Shown: positions 1 to 9,003, counted from the stretch's first letter. The stretch: 64,000 nucleotides of DNA from Desulfotignum sp032250905 (GCA_032250905.1 JAVVEQ010000004.1:62001-126000); one strand, 5' to 3'. Notes: generated by a model from the letters alone, not told the origin. A program made the numbers and translations.

Positions 1-3000
1 AACAACTATGCGGAAACCGCTTTTCTGAAACGGTACGGTGTGGAATTCATGCCGTTGGTCAACATGCTCAATGCCGTGGCCACCTTCTTCATCACCGGTT
101 TTCTGACCTTGTTTCTAAACAAGACATCCGGTGCCAGGCTTCTGTATTATATTTTCATTTTTTCAGGGATCATTGTCACTGTCATCCGCCTGCTCATTCC
201 TTTTGGTATCGAACTGCTATACCCGTTGCTGTTCATGCTAAAAAGCCAGTTTGAGCTGCTGCAGGCAATGCTGTTCTGGAATATGTGCAACGATTTGTTC
301 AACACCCGCCAGTCCAAACGGTTGTTCCCGCTCCTCACCGCCGGCGGGGTGATCGGTCTCATACTAGGCAGTTTCGGCACCCCTTATTTCGCAGGTCTTT
401 TCAGTCTGGACAACCTGTTATACCTGTATCTGATCACCACCATCATGGGTGCGGTGCTGATACGGGCCATGGGACGAAGCTATGCCACGTTGATCTATAC
501 GGAAAAAACGGGGGAAACCGCCCAAAAGAAACCGCCCTTGATGGAAGAAATCAAACGGATCTATCCTCTGGTCAAAGATTCCGTCCTGGTCAAAATTGTG
601 CTGGTCCTGACCTTCATGCCGAACGTGGTCATCCCCATCATGAATTATCAGTTCAATTATGCGGTCAACGAGCAATTTGCCTCAGAAAGCGCGATGATTC
701 AATTTTTCGGTTATTTCAGAGGCAGTCTTTACATCGTGAGCCTGTTCATTCTCCTGTTTGTGGGCCGGATCTACGGCAAATGGGGGTTGCCGGTAGCCCT
801 CATGTTTCACCCCTTCAACTACATGCTGGCTTTTTTTGCCTTCCTGTTCAGATTTGATGTTTTTTCGGCCATGTATGCCAAAATGTCCACCAACATTATC
901 CGCACCACCATCAATATGCCGGCCAACAGTATCCTCATCGGCCTGTTTCCCGAATCGTACCGGAACATGATCCGGCCGTTTCTGCGGGGAACGGTAGTTC
1001 GGGTCGCTTTGTTCACAGGCTCCACATTGATATTGCTGTCAACGCCTTTGTTTCATCCACGGTATCTGACCCTGGTAGCCCTGCCGTTCATGATCGCCTG
1101 GTTGGCGGCTCCGTTTGTGCTCAAATCAAATTACTCGAAAATTCTGCTGGACCTGATATCCAAAAACATGCTGGATATTAAAAGCATGGAGAAAGAGGAA
1201 CTGGGCCAGATCTTCAACCAGGAAAAAACCCTGTCCACCCTGGAGACCTCTTTTCTGTCAGCCCGGGGAAAAGATGCCGTCTGGTATGCCAGACTGCTGA
1301 AAAATTTTTCACCCGAAAGGCTGGACGAGCTGATTATTCAAAACCTGGAAAATCAGGACCAGGCCACCCAGGTGGCACTCATCAAACTGATCACGCCCGA
1401 ATCCGGTCCCCAGGCGGCCAGGGATCTGATTCCCATTCTGTCCCCGGATCGTCCTGAGACCACCATTGCCATTCTCAAACTCATACACAGGTATGGCATC
1501 AAGGTGGGAGACCATCCGGTCATATCTCGGCTTGTCACCAGTTCACATCCCGTGATCTCGGGATTTGCCGGGGCCTGCATTCACAACGATCATCCAGAGA
1601 ACCTTGAGCAGTTCATCACTGAGGGGCTGGCAGAAGCGGATCCGGCTCACCGTCAGTCAGGCATTATCTGCGCAGGTTTAAGCCGCAGTAAAAAATGGAT
1701 TCCTGAACTCAAAAACATGCTCAAAACCCCTGGAATAGATCCCGTTATTCCGGACATCATAATTGCCTTGTCCCGGTTGAACGCAGATGAAATTAATGCG
1801 CTGGCTATCGATTACCTGACCCATGCACGGACGGATGTCCGCATGGCCGCACTGGACGCTTTATCCATTGTCAATGACGACACCCTGCTGAAAACAGTTC
1901 TTCTGATGGGTGATCCATCAGACGAGATTCATGAATTTGCCAAGGAAAAAATCAGAACCGCCGACCACCAGAATCCCCGGTTGCTGGTGGAATCTCTGGG
2001 GCTGCCGTCCACCCGGATACGCAAAGGCCTTTTCAATCTGCTGGATACACTGGACATCAAAGAATTTGATGTGTTGATGTTCGCCAAAAAAAACCTGGAA
2101 AAATCCTATAAATACCTGTCCATGGCTGCATCTCTGGAAAACCTGCCCCAGGGACCTGTGCGGGATCTGTGCATCGCACATCTGGCTGAGAAAAAAGATT
2201 TGATTCTGGAAAACATTATCCGGGTATTGGCCATCCATGATCAGAGCGGCCGGATGCGGACGGCCCGGCAGGGAATCTTTTCCGCAGACACGCGGCAACG
2301 GGCCAATGCCGTTGAACTGCTCAATGATATCCTGGACAGAAACACCTTCAACACCATGCTGCCGCTGCTGGAAAGCCCCAATGCCACTGTTGCGCTGGCT
2401 GACGGTAAAAAACTGGTTAAAATTCCCAGGTTTTCATCGGATGGCAAACAAGCCGTATCAGAACTGCTTTCTTCTCTGGACTGGGTAGATGTGATTCTGG
2501 GACTGGAACTGATCGGGGAAATCCATGACCTGCAACCGGCAGCAGACTCGATCCAGGACCTGAAACAATCCGAGAACCCTTATATTTCAAAGGAAGCCCA
2601 CATGATCCTGCAAAAACTGAAATCAACGAAAGACACAGAAGCAACAGACAAATTGTCTTTAGGAGAAAAGATACTTCTTTTGAAGGAAATCGATATCTTT
2701 TCCGGGTTAAGCGCCTCGGAGCTGGCTGCCATCGCCTCGGTGACTGAAGAAATAAAATTTGCCAGAGACCAGGATGTTATCAAACAGAACAGCATCGGTG
2801 AAACGGTGTATCTGATCATTGAAGGTCAGGTTTCAGTCATCATGGAAAAAGAGGATGGAAGCCAGGCGGTCATTGATCAGATGGATTCCGGCGCCGCTTT
2901 CGGGGAGATGGCGTTGATCGACAATTCCCTCAGGTCCGCCACCATCCGTACCATCTCACCTTGCCGGTTTCTGACTTTACATAAACAGGAATTCAAGGAA

Positions 3001-3117
3001 ACCGCCATGGAATTTCCACGCATCGCGCTGCAGATCTGCTCGGTTTTAAGCCAGCGCATCCGGCATCTGCATTCCCTTGTCAAAGAAAAAAACAGTGAGT
3101 GTTATCGGTCCGATTGA
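1..3117 (+). CDS. Npt1/Npt2-type nucleotide-carrier-like protein fused to HEAT repeats and a cyclic-nucleotide-binding domain (5' end off window)
   Basis: The frame is open to the left edge, so the true start lies outside the window; the GTG at 40 is only the first in-window start. The first ~370 visible residues form many hydrophobic helices with the segment FNTRQSKRLFPLLTAGG, which resembles bacterial relatives of ATP/ADP (NTT/Npt) carriers. Residues ~400-860 are helical HEAT-like repeats. Residues ~880-1010 are a cNMP-binding domain with the phosphate-binding cassette FGEMALIDNSLRSAT. I infer an inner-membrane carrier or sensor whose soluble tail binds a nucleotide ligand; neither the transported substrate nor the ligand can be read from sequence. 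Its 3' end overlaps the convergent gene at 3102 by 16 bp. Confidence 0.8.
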   Translation, partial: NNYAETAFLKRYGVEFMPLVNMLNAVATFFITGFLTLFLNKTSGARLLYYIFIFSGIIVTVIRLLIPFGIELLYPLLFMLKSQFELLQAMLFWNMCNDLFNTRQSKRLFPLLTAGGVIGLILGSFGTPYFAGLFSLDNLLYLYLITTIMGAVLIRAMGRSYATLIYTEKTGETAQKKPPLMEEIKRIYPLVKDSVLVKIVLVLTFMPNVVIPIMNYQFNYAVNEQFASESAMIQFFGYFRGSLYIVSLFILLFVGRIYGKWGLPVALMFHPFNYMLAFFAFLFRFDVFSAMYAKMSTNIIRTTINMPANSILIGLFPESYRNMIRPFLRGTVVRVALFTGSTLILLSTPLFHPRYLTLVALPFMIAWLAAPFVLKSNYSKILLDLISKNMLDIKSMEKEELGQIFNQEKTLSTLETSFLSARGKDAVWYARLLKNFSPERLDELIIQNLENQDQATQVALIKLITPESGPQAARDLIPILSPDRPETTIAILKLIHRYGIKVGDHPVISRLVTSSHPVISGFAGACIHNDHPENLEQFITEGLAEADPAHRQSGIICAGLSRSKKWIPELKNMLKTPGIDPVIPDIIIALSRLNADEINALAIDYLTHARTDVRMAALDALSIVNDDTLLKTVLLMGDPSDEIHEFAKEKIRTADHQNPRLLVESLGLPSTRIRKGLFNLLDTLDIKEFDVLMFAKKNLEKSYKYLSMAASLENLPQGPVRDLCIAHLAEKKDLILENIIRVLAIHDQSGRMRTARQGIFSADTRQRANAVELLNDILDRNTFNTMLPLLESPNATVALADGKKLVKIPRFSSDGKQAVSELLSSLDWVDVILGLELIGEIHDLQPAADSIQDLKQSENPYISKEAHMILQKLKSTKDTEATDKLSLGEKILLLKEIDIFSGLSASELAAIASVTEEIKFARDQDVIKQNSIGETVYLIIEGQVSVIMEKEDGSQAVIDQMDSGAAFGEMALIDNSLRSATIRTISPCRFLTLHKQEFKETAMEFPRIALQICSVLSQRIRHLHSLVKEKNSECYRSD

Positions 3118-4232
3118 TTCAGCAGCCTGACAATGGTATCTGCCAGGTCATCCCGACCCTGCTCTCTGAGCAGGGGAATCAGGGGGCGGTAAAACGGGGG
3201 CCTGACCCGGATGGTGATATCGAATTGGGAAATTTCAGCCGGAGTGATTTCATCCGCTTCAAACGCCCGGGTTTTATGAAGCAACCCCAACGCAGAGAGC
3301 TCTGTCATGGTGCGTACACATTTTTCACATCTGCCGCAATTCAGCTGATCCGGAACATTGGCCAGACAGACCCTGAAGTTCTGAAACGCCGTATCCCATT
3401 GAGACACAATCTTGATTTTCTCAAGACGGGACAGTTCATAATCCCGATGCCTGATTCTCACGGCATAGCTGGAGTACTCCGGATCCAGCAAAGGGTGGGA
3501 GCCGCAGGGATGTAAGTTTGGAATGTCATAAGAAGACCCGATGAACATCAGGTGTATCCGGTTACTGAACCCGTGGGCCATGGCAGCCAGCACCGCACCG
3601 AAAAAACTGTTCAGCCACAGATCCCGCTCATCACACAGATGACGGATATTGGTATACACCGGAACCAGCGTGGTGCCGGCATCCTCTGTTATCCGGGAAA
3701 TGGCGGTCACGGCCCGGTCAAACACATGCAGCTTGGCCCCCCGCTCCCTCACTCCGCCGATGTCAAATCCATGGAGGAAAAAACTATCCTTGATATAAGC
3801 CGGATGGGTCGCCGGATAATTCAGCCGGTTCAGGCGCAGGGCTGCCAGAGAATCCATGCCTCCGGACATGACCATCCCGGTCCTGGCGGGATGGACCGGG
3901 ATCCGGTGAGCATCGGATGGGGACTCTACGGGAATTGGGCGGTACCGTCCCCGGGTCCAGTGGGAAAGAATGTGCATGGCCACCTGCACACCTTCCTTGA
4001 GAAACGGACACACCGGCCCGTCCACAAACAATCTTTTTTCTCCCAGATGCAGGGCCGGCAGCAGCCCCCCCACCAGAAATGCGTCCGGGTTGGCGTCAAA
4101 CCCCTGAGAATATTCTTCGGGTGTTTTTATAAATATCTTTTTTTCAGGAAAATCACTGTCTTCAAATATGACCCGGGCCGAAGCAACCGCAAAACCGGTC
4201 TCTCTTTCCAGTTGAATATGCGTAATTTTCAT
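3102..4232 (-). CDS. QueC/ExsB-like PP-loop ATP pyrophosphatase with a zinc-type cysteine cluster
   Basis: 376 aa. A PP-loop SGGMDS at residues 123-128 marks an N-type ATP pyrophosphatase. Near the C-terminus, Cys289-x9-Cys299-x2-Cys302-x2-Cys305 closely resembles the Cys-x8-Cys-x2-Cys-x2-Cys zinc site of QueC (7-cyano-7-deazaguanine synthase). The protein is longer than QueC (about 230 aa) because of a ~115-residue N-terminal domain, and none of the preQ0 pathway genes (queD, queE, folE) is nearby. This family adenylates a carboxylate before amide or nitrile formation. It is last of three minus-strand genes after a GNAT and an ATP-grasp protein, 65 bp from the latter, so a role in small-peptide or amide chemistry is likelier than queuosine synthesis. 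The substrate is unknown. Confidence 0.75.
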   Translation of the reverse strand: MKITHIQLERETGFAVASARVIFEDSDFPEKKIFIKTPEEYSQGFDANPDAFLVGGLLPALHLGEKRLFVDGPVCPFLKEGVQVAMHILSHWTRGRYRPIPVESPSDAHRIPVHPARTGMVMSGGMDSLAALRLNRLNYPATHPAYIKDSFFLHGFDIGGVRERGAKLHVFDRAVTAISRITEDAGTTLVPVYTNIRHLCDERDLWLNSFFGAVLAAMAHGFSNRIHLMFIGSSYDIPNLHPCGSHPLLDPEYSSYAVRIRHRDYELSRLEKIKIVSQWDTAFQNFRVCLANVPDQLNCGRCEKCVRTMTELSALGLLHKTRAFEADEITPAEISQFDITIRVRPPFYRPLIPLLREQGRDDLADTIVRLLNQSDR

Positions 4233-4297
4233 GGATGCGCCTCTTTTTCTTCATCGGTTTATTTCGTGCAAGATGCTTTTGGCCTGTTTGGTTGCAG

Positions 4298-5194
4298 TCA
4301 AGATCTCAACGTCCCCTTTTCAGCGGCAAAATCAATGATTTTCATCGCGATATCGATGCCGGTAACCGCTTCCAGCCCTCTGAACCCGGGAGAATAATTG
4401 ACCTCAATGACATATGGCATGTCACCGGTTCTTCCCATCATGTCAATACCGGCAATATCCAGGCCGCAGGCCCTGGCTGACGCAACCGCCATTCTTTTCC
4501 ACGATGCCGGTGGATCGAATGCTAGGGCCTGGCCCTGCCGATGTATATTGGTTCTGAAATCATCCGGGGCCGGCAACCGTCTCATGGCCCCCGCCACCTG
4601 ACCGCCGATCACCAGAATCCGGGCATCCAGCCGTCCTGAAAGGGGCACCCACCGCTGAACCAGCAGCCCCTTGACCGGATCGAGCCGGGTGTCCACACAG
4701 GTACGGGCCTGATCTGCATGATCAATTTTGAACACCCCGTCTCCGCCCATACCGCTGGGCTGCTTGACCACCAAAGGATATCCTCCCAGGCGGTCCACGG
4801 CATCAAAAAAAGTGGTCTTTCGGGTAACAAAACAGGTGTCTGGTACCGGGATGCCTGCAGCAGCCAGGATCTGAAGCGTGATAAACTGATGCCGGGCAAT
4901 GGTCACCCCTTTCAAACCGTTGACCAGGGGGATGCCCATGGCTCGAAACTGCCGAAGCACGACGAACCCATACTCACCCATGGGTGATCCCTGACGGGGC
5001 AGTACCACATCCGGCAATTCTCCGGACACCGCATCCCTAAAGCCTTCAATGTCCGGCCGCTGGGTTTCCATAACGCAGGTCACCTGATAGGGATTGATGA
5101 GAATCAATCGATGGTTTCTGTGCCGGGCGGCCTGATCCAGACGGCCGTTGGGGTGAAAGGCCAGGTCATGGACGGTGAGAATTCCAATTTTCAT
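4298..5194 (-). CDS. RimK-like ATP-grasp ligase
   Basis: 298 aa, the usual RimK size. ATP-grasp landmarks are LVVKQPSGMGGDG (nucleotide-binding loop), DFRTNIHRQGQA (about 220) and the C-terminal EVNYSPGF followed by TGIDIA (about 264-283), the pattern seen in RimK/LysX ligases. Such enzymes form a carboxyl phosphate with ATP and ligate an amine, typically adding an amino acid to a peptide or protein C-terminus. Its start overlaps the stop of the upstream GNAT gene by 4 bp (ATGA), which indicates translational coupling. With the QueC-like gene downstream it looks like a three-step pathway. RimK's classical target, ribosomal protein S6, is not adjacent. Confidence 0.8.
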   Translation of the reverse strand: MKIGILTVHDLAFHPNGRLDQAARHRNHRLILINPYQVTCVMETQRPDIEGFRDAVSGELPDVVLPRQGSPMGEYGFVVLRQFRAMGIPLVNGLKGVTIARHQFITLQILAAAGIPVPDTCFVTRKTTFFDAVDRLGGYPLVVKQPSGMGGDGVFKIDHADQARTCVDTRLDPVKGLLVQRWVPLSGRLDARILVIGGQVAGAMRRLPAPDDFRTNIHRQGQALAFDPPASWKRMAVASARACGLDIAGIDMMGRTGDMPYVIEVNYSPGFRGLEAVTGIDIAMKIIDFAAEKGTLRS

Positions 5195-6348
5195 TGAATA
5201 TCTTCTCTGTTAGTGCGTTCCTGTCCTGATTCATTTTCCTTTTTTGGCGGAAACATGTTGACCGGCATCCATATGCCCATCTGTTTGTTTATTTTTTCAC
5301 TGAAATAGGTGGTGATCTTCCGGGTGTTATTCCACCGGGCGATTTTCTGGGTGGCCAGATTCGTCTCGTCAATAATGGCAAACACCTGGTATTTACCGGC
5401 CCGTTTCGTCAATCCTTCCAGCAGTCGGCGCCCCACCCCCAGAGACCGGTACTCGGGCCGTACTGAGGTGTAGCCTCTTTCCACACATCCGGAAAAATCC
5501 AGACCGCTTGCCTCTTTCAAGCGCTGAATCAACGCATTCCTGGGAAATTTAAGGCAGGAACAGCCCACCATTCTTTCATTTTCAAGGGCATATCCGATCA
5601 GAAACGCGTTTTCAAGATTGGGGCGGACATGGGTTGAATCCACGGATCCGCCTGCGATCACCATGGCATGGACCTGGTCCAGATATCCCGGCGGCAGATC
5701 CGCCGGTGAAACAAAATGATAATCGATATCTTTGCCCAGGACCCGACGGGTGCCCTGATCCCACCGAAGCCGGACCAGGCAGGACGCCGGACACTGCGCC
5801 AGATACGACAGGATCTCAGGCGGTCCGGAAAGGGTCTGCCAGAAAGGGATGCCCGGCAAATGATCGATGTCGTCATACGCATGGGTCATTGCAGGCAGCG
5901 GGTGATCCGCCGGCAAATCAAAAGAATGCACCACATGAGGGTTTTCGAGAATGAACCGTGCCGGAACCGTTTCAGTCCCTTTTGAGAACAGATCCGGTCC
6001 GGAAACATGGTTCCATATACCGGCTTTCGCCGTCTGCCACAACAGGCTGGAAGGCATCTGTGCCAAATCTTCAGGACACTGCCACTGAATCAGTTTCAAT
6101 CCCATTTCTGTCCATTTTTCCAGCATGCCCGGCAATGGGGGGGGCAGAGCCGAATCCAGCCGGGCCGTCACGCTGAAACACACCGGGTCCGCCTGCTTTT
6201 TCCACCACCCGCGCACGCGGTCCATGTCCGAAAAAAAATCCAGGGGGCAGTGACAGCAGCGGGAAGAAGGGGAGGGCTGGCATCTTTCATTTCCACCGGT
6301 CCCGGTTCCGGATGAGTTTGTATGCCGGTTTGATGAAATCCGCACCAT
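5191..6348 (-). CDS. GNAT-family N-acetyltransferase with a long N-terminal region
   Basis: 385 aa. The GNAT fold occupies roughly residues 215-350, with acetyl-CoA-binding motif A visible as RSLGVGRRL at about 301-309. The first ~200 residues are not recognised; they include a CCHC cluster near residue 31 and several tryptophans. The ATG at 6348 is preceded by AAGGAA at about 10 bases, supporting this start. It is first of the three coupled genes (GNAT, ATP-grasp, QueC-like). GNAT plus ATP-grasp plus an amide-forming PP-loop enzyme recalls the gene content for N-acetylated dipeptide amides (NAGGN-type osmolytes), but that comparison is inference and the domains are not orthologous one for one. 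Confidence 0.75.
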   Translation of the reverse strand: MVRISSNRHTNSSGTGTGGNERCQPSPSSRCCHCPLDFFSDMDRVRGWWKKQADPVCFSVTARLDSALPPPLPGMLEKWTEMGLKLIQWQCPEDLAQMPSSLLWQTAKAGIWNHVSGPDLFSKGTETVPARFILENPHVVHSFDLPADHPLPAMTHAYDDIDHLPGIPFWQTLSGPPEILSYLAQCPASCLVRLRWDQGTRRVLGKDIDYHFVSPADLPPGYLDQVHAMVIAGGSVDSTHVRPNLENAFLIGYALENERMVGCSCLKFPRNALIQRLKEASGLDFSGCVERGYTSVRPEYRSLGVGRRLLEGLTKRAGKYQVFAIIDETNLATQKIARWNNTRKITTYFSEKINKQMGIWMPVNMFPPKKENESGQERTNREDIQ

Positions 6349-6388
6349 CGTGAAAGGGTTCCTTGATTTTCAAAAATTTCTGCTTCAG

Positions 6389-6556
6389 TTAAGAAAAAAA
6401 ATGTCCACCCCTGTCGCTTTCCAGGATATCATCCACATATTCCTGCATTTTGTCAACCGGAGGCCCTGAATACTGCGCTTTTAGCACCGCATAAAACCGA
6501 TGCCGGCATTGAACCGGGACCGCGCAGTTCTCGGGACATATCGGCCAGAAGATCAA
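6389..6556 (-). CDS. Possible 55-residue cysteine-containing small protein or gene remnant
   Basis: The 420-bp gap between the GNAT gene and rplU contains a minus-strand frame from a TTG at 6556 to TAA at 6389. It reads plausibly as protein, with CPENC and PVQCRHRFYAVLK near the start and an acidic, helix-like tail (MQEYVDDILESD). There is no good ribosome-binding site. An ATG at about 6573 in another frame opens with MIHAEFDLLADMSREL, so a frameshifted remnant is equally possible. I do not recognise the family. Confidence 0.3.
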   Translation of the reverse strand: MIFWPICPENCAVPVQCRHRFYAVLKAQYSGPPVDKMQEYVDDILESDRGGHFFS

Positions 6557-6587
6557 ATTCTGCGTGAATCATGATTTTCTTTTGTTT

Positions 6588-6616
6588 TTGACATTTGTAT
6601 TATTAAAGTGTTATTT
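6588..6616 (+). promoter_or_regulatory. Possible second upstream promoter for the rplU operon
   Basis: TTGACA (6588-6593), 17 bases, TTATTT (6611-6616). The -35 is perfect and the -10 is weak. It lies about 75 bp upstream of a stronger promoter, suggesting tandem promoters before the ribosomal operon. Confidence 0.35.
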
Positions 6617-6665
6617 TCTTCACTCATACGGTTATCGGCGCCGGGGGGTGAATTCATTTTTATGA

Positions 6666-6694
6666 TTGACAAACAATTTCAAAATTTATAATAT
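6666..6694 (+). promoter_or_regulatory. Sigma-70-type promoter for rplU-rpmA-obgE-nadD-rsfS
   Basis: A perfect -35 TTGACA (6666-6671) is followed after 17 bases by TAATAT (6689-6694); a TATAAT overlaps at 6687-6692 with 15-base spacing. The surroundings are AT-rich and the rplU start is 75 bases downstream, leaving a leader of about 70 bases. Confidence 0.7.
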
Positions 6695-6768
6695 TAAGAG
6701 TTTTTTATAAAACTTCGTAAATCGACGAAAGTGGCAAGATATATTGATTTGACAAGGAGAGTTTAACC

Positions 6769-7080
6769 ATGTACGCAGTGATCAGAACCGGCGGCAAGCA
6801 ATACAAGGTTCAGGAGAACCAGATCCTGAATGTTGAAAAACTGGCGGGGACCGAAGGTTCGGAAATTGAATTCAACGATGTGCTTCTTTACTCGGACGGA
6901 GAAACCCTCACCCTGGGAAACCCGGTGGTGGAAAATGCAGTGGTCCGGGCCCACGTCGTAGAACAGGGCCGGGACAGAAAACAGCTGGTTTTCAAATACA
7001 AACGGCGTAAGGGGTACCGAAAAATGCAGGGCCACCGGCAGCAGTACACCCAGATTAAAATTGCGTCCATATCCGTATAA
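6769..7080 (+). CDS. rplU: 50S ribosomal protein L21 (bL21)
   Basis: 103 aa, the normal L21 length, opening MYAVIRTGGKQYKVQ and carrying the RKGYRKMQGHRQ signature towards the C-terminus. It binds 23S rRNA in the large subunit. An AAGGAGAG ribosome-binding site precedes the ATG. It heads the classical rplU-rpmA-obg cluster, with rpmA 24 bp downstream. Confidence 0.98.
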   Translation: MYAVIRTGGKQYKVQENQILNVEKLAGTEGSEIEFNDVLLYSDGETLTLGNPVVENAVVRAHVVEQGRDRKQLVFKYKRRKGYRKMQGHRQQYTQIKIASISV

Positions 7081-7104
7081 ATGGAAATAGAGAGGATTTG
7101 ACAC

Positions 7105-7359
7105 ATGTCTCATAAAAAAGCAGCCGGCAGTTCAAAAAACGGCCGGGATTCAAACGCCCAGCGCCGGGGTGTGAAAAAATTCGGCGGGCAGACCGTTTTA
7201 GCCGGTAACATCCTTGTCCGGCAGGTGGGCACCAAAATCCATCCGGGAAACAATGTCGGAATGGGCCGAGACTATACCCTGTTTGCCATGATAGATGGTG
7301 TGGTGACCTTTGAAAGAAAAGGCCGTGACCGTAAAAAAGTCAGTGTTTATGCCGCGTGA
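7105..7359 (+). CDS. rpmA: 50S ribosomal protein L27 (bL27)
   Basis: 84 aa, opening MSHKKAAGSSKNGRDS, with the conserved QRRGVKKFGGQ and GNILVRQVGTKIHPG stretches. L27 reaches towards the peptidyl-transferase centre. There is no extra N-terminal leader of the kind cleaved in Firmicutes. Its stop overlaps the GTG start of obgE in GTGA. Confidence 0.98.
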   Translation: MSHKKAAGSSKNGRDSNAQRRGVKKFGGQTVLAGNILVRQVGTKIHPGNNVGMGRDYTLFAMIDGVVTFERKGRDRKKVSVYAA

Positions 7360-8351
7360 AATTTGTTGATGAGGCAGTTATCACCATTCAATCCGGTGAC
7401 GGAGGCCCTGGATGTACGTCTTTCAGAAGAGAGCGTTTCATTGAACGGGGCGGGCCGGATGGCGGTGACGGCGGTGACGGCGGCCATGTCATTTTAAGAG
7501 TGGACCCGGGGAAACGCACCCTGTATGATTTTCACCGCCAGAAGACACACCGTGCGCAAAACGGATCCCCGGGGATGGGCCGTCAGAAACACGGCAAAAA
7601 CGGAAGCCACTGTTATATCAATCTGCCGCCCGGAACATTAATCCGGGACGCGGACACAAACCTTTCCATTGTCGACCTCACCTCTGAAGGAAAGGAATAT
7701 GTGATTGCTGAAGGGGGGAAAGGCGGCAGGGGAAACAAACGGTTTGCCACCTCCACCAACCGGGCCCCCCGGTATTCACAGCCCGGACTCCCCGGTGTTG
7801 AACGCAGACTCAGGCTTGAGCTGAAGCTGCTGGCAGATGTGGGCATCGTGGGACTGCCCAATGCCGGAAAATCCACGCTCATCGCTGCCATGTCCGCCGC
7901 ACGACCCAAAATCGGGGCATACCCGTTCACCACCCTGACTCCGACGCTGGGCATGGTTACTCCGCCCTTTGGTGAACCGTTTGCTGTCGCGGACATTCCA
8001 GGGCTTATTGAAGGGGCGCACCAGGGAACCGGACTGGGAATCAAGTTTCTCAAACATATTGAAAGGACCGGCATCCTGATTCATCTGATTGATGCCGGCG
8101 ACATTGATCCTCAATCCCCACTGACAGCGTATGGCATTGTAAACCGGGAACTGACGCTTTACAGCCGGTCTCTGGCAGACAAGGCCAGAATCATCGTACT
8201 CAACAAAATTGATCTGGCCGGCACCGATCACCGGGTGGCCAGTTTCTGTCAGGCTGTGCCGGATCTTGAAGTACACAGCATTTCAGCGGCCACAGGACAG
8301 GGGGTTGACAAGCTGATAAAATTGCTGGCATCCCGCCTTCAAAAAGAGTGA
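7356..8351 (+). CDS. obgE: Obg-family ribosome-assembly GTPase
   Basis: 331 aa. The glycine-rich Obg domain (GDGGDGGDGGHV, residues ~1-158) precedes a GTPase domain with the P-loop GLPNAGKST, the DIPG switch (ADIPGLIEGA) and NKID. Obg proteins act in late 50S assembly and in the stringent response. It lacks the long C-terminal OCT extension of some homologues. The GTG start at 7356 overlaps the rpmA stop, implying coupling. Confidence 0.97.
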   Translation: MKFVDEAVITIQSGDGGPGCTSFRRERFIERGGPDGGDGGDGGHVILRVDPGKRTLYDFHRQKTHRAQNGSPGMGRQKHGKNGSHCYINLPPGTLIRDADTNLSIVDLTSEGKEYVIAEGGKGGRGNKRFATSTNRAPRYSQPGLPGVERRLRLELKLLADVGIVGLPNAGKSTLIAAMSAARPKIGAYPFTTLTPTLGMVTPPFGEPFAVADIPGLIEGAHQGTGLGIKFLKHIERTGILIHLIDAGDIDPQSPLTAYGIVNRELTLYSRSLADKARIIVLNKIDLAGTDHRVASFCQAVPDLEVHSISAATGQGVDKLIKLLASRLQKE

Positions 8352-8355
8352 TCTG

Positions 8356-9003
8356 ATGAAAGCCGGGCTTTTCGGAGGCACATTCAACCCGCTTCACACG
8401 GCGCATATCCAGATTGCCGATCGTGTCAAACACCTGCTGAAACTGGACCGAATCTTTTTTTTTCCTTCCGCCACCCCCCCCCACAAACCGGAGTTCGATC
8501 TGGCCCCGGCAAAAGACAGATATGATATGGTCTTCAAAAGTCTTGAACACAAAGAGGGGCTGGTTCCGTCTGATATTGAGATCACCCGGAAAGGTCCCTC
8601 ATATACCATTGATACGATTCATGCCTTCAAGCGGAGATACGGGGAATCCTGCCGGTTTTTTCTGCTCATGGGATCTGATGCTTTTTTTGACACCCCTTCC
8701 TGGAAAAGGCAGAAAGAAATCTTTGCCGCGGTTTCCATCGTTGTCATGCCCAGACAGGGGGACAGTGCAATCGCAGATATTGGATCCTTTCTTGACGAAC
8801 ATATATCAAAAGGCTACACATGGCATCAGGAGGAACGGCAATTTGTCCATGAGACACTCAAACCCGTCCGTGTTTGTCCCGTTCCACTGATTGAGATTTC
8901 ATCCACCCTGATACGCAGCCGGGTAAAACAGCATCTTTCCATCAAAGGACTGGTTCCGGCACCGGTGGAGAAAATTATCCGTGAAAGGAATTTATATTTA
9001 TGA
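8356..9003 (+). CDS. nadD: Nicotinate-nucleotide adenylyltransferase
   Basis: 215 aa. The nucleotidyltransferase signature GGTFNPLHTAH at residues 7-17 and the C-terminal ISSTLIRSR identify NadD, which adenylates nicotinate mononucleotide to deamido-NAD in NAD synthesis. It starts 4 bp after obgE and overlaps rsfS by 4 bp, so all lie on one transcript. Confidence 0.95.
   Translation: MKAGLFGGTFNPLHTAHIQIADRVKHLLKLDRIFFFPSATPPHKPEFDLAPAKDRYDMVFKSLEHKEGLVPSDIEITRKGPSYTIDTIHAFKRRYGESCRFFLLMGSDAFFDTPSWKRQKEIFAAVSIVVMPRQGDSAIADIGSFLDEHISKGYTWHQEERQFVHETLKPVRVCPVPLIEISSTLIRSRVKQHLSIKGLVPAPVEKIIRERNLYL

Noticed and set aside
3102..4232. Assignment of the QueC-like gene to queuosine synthesis or an antiphage QatC system
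   Set aside because: Neither preQ0 genes nor QatA/B/D-like partners are adjacent, so the neighbours fit neither system.
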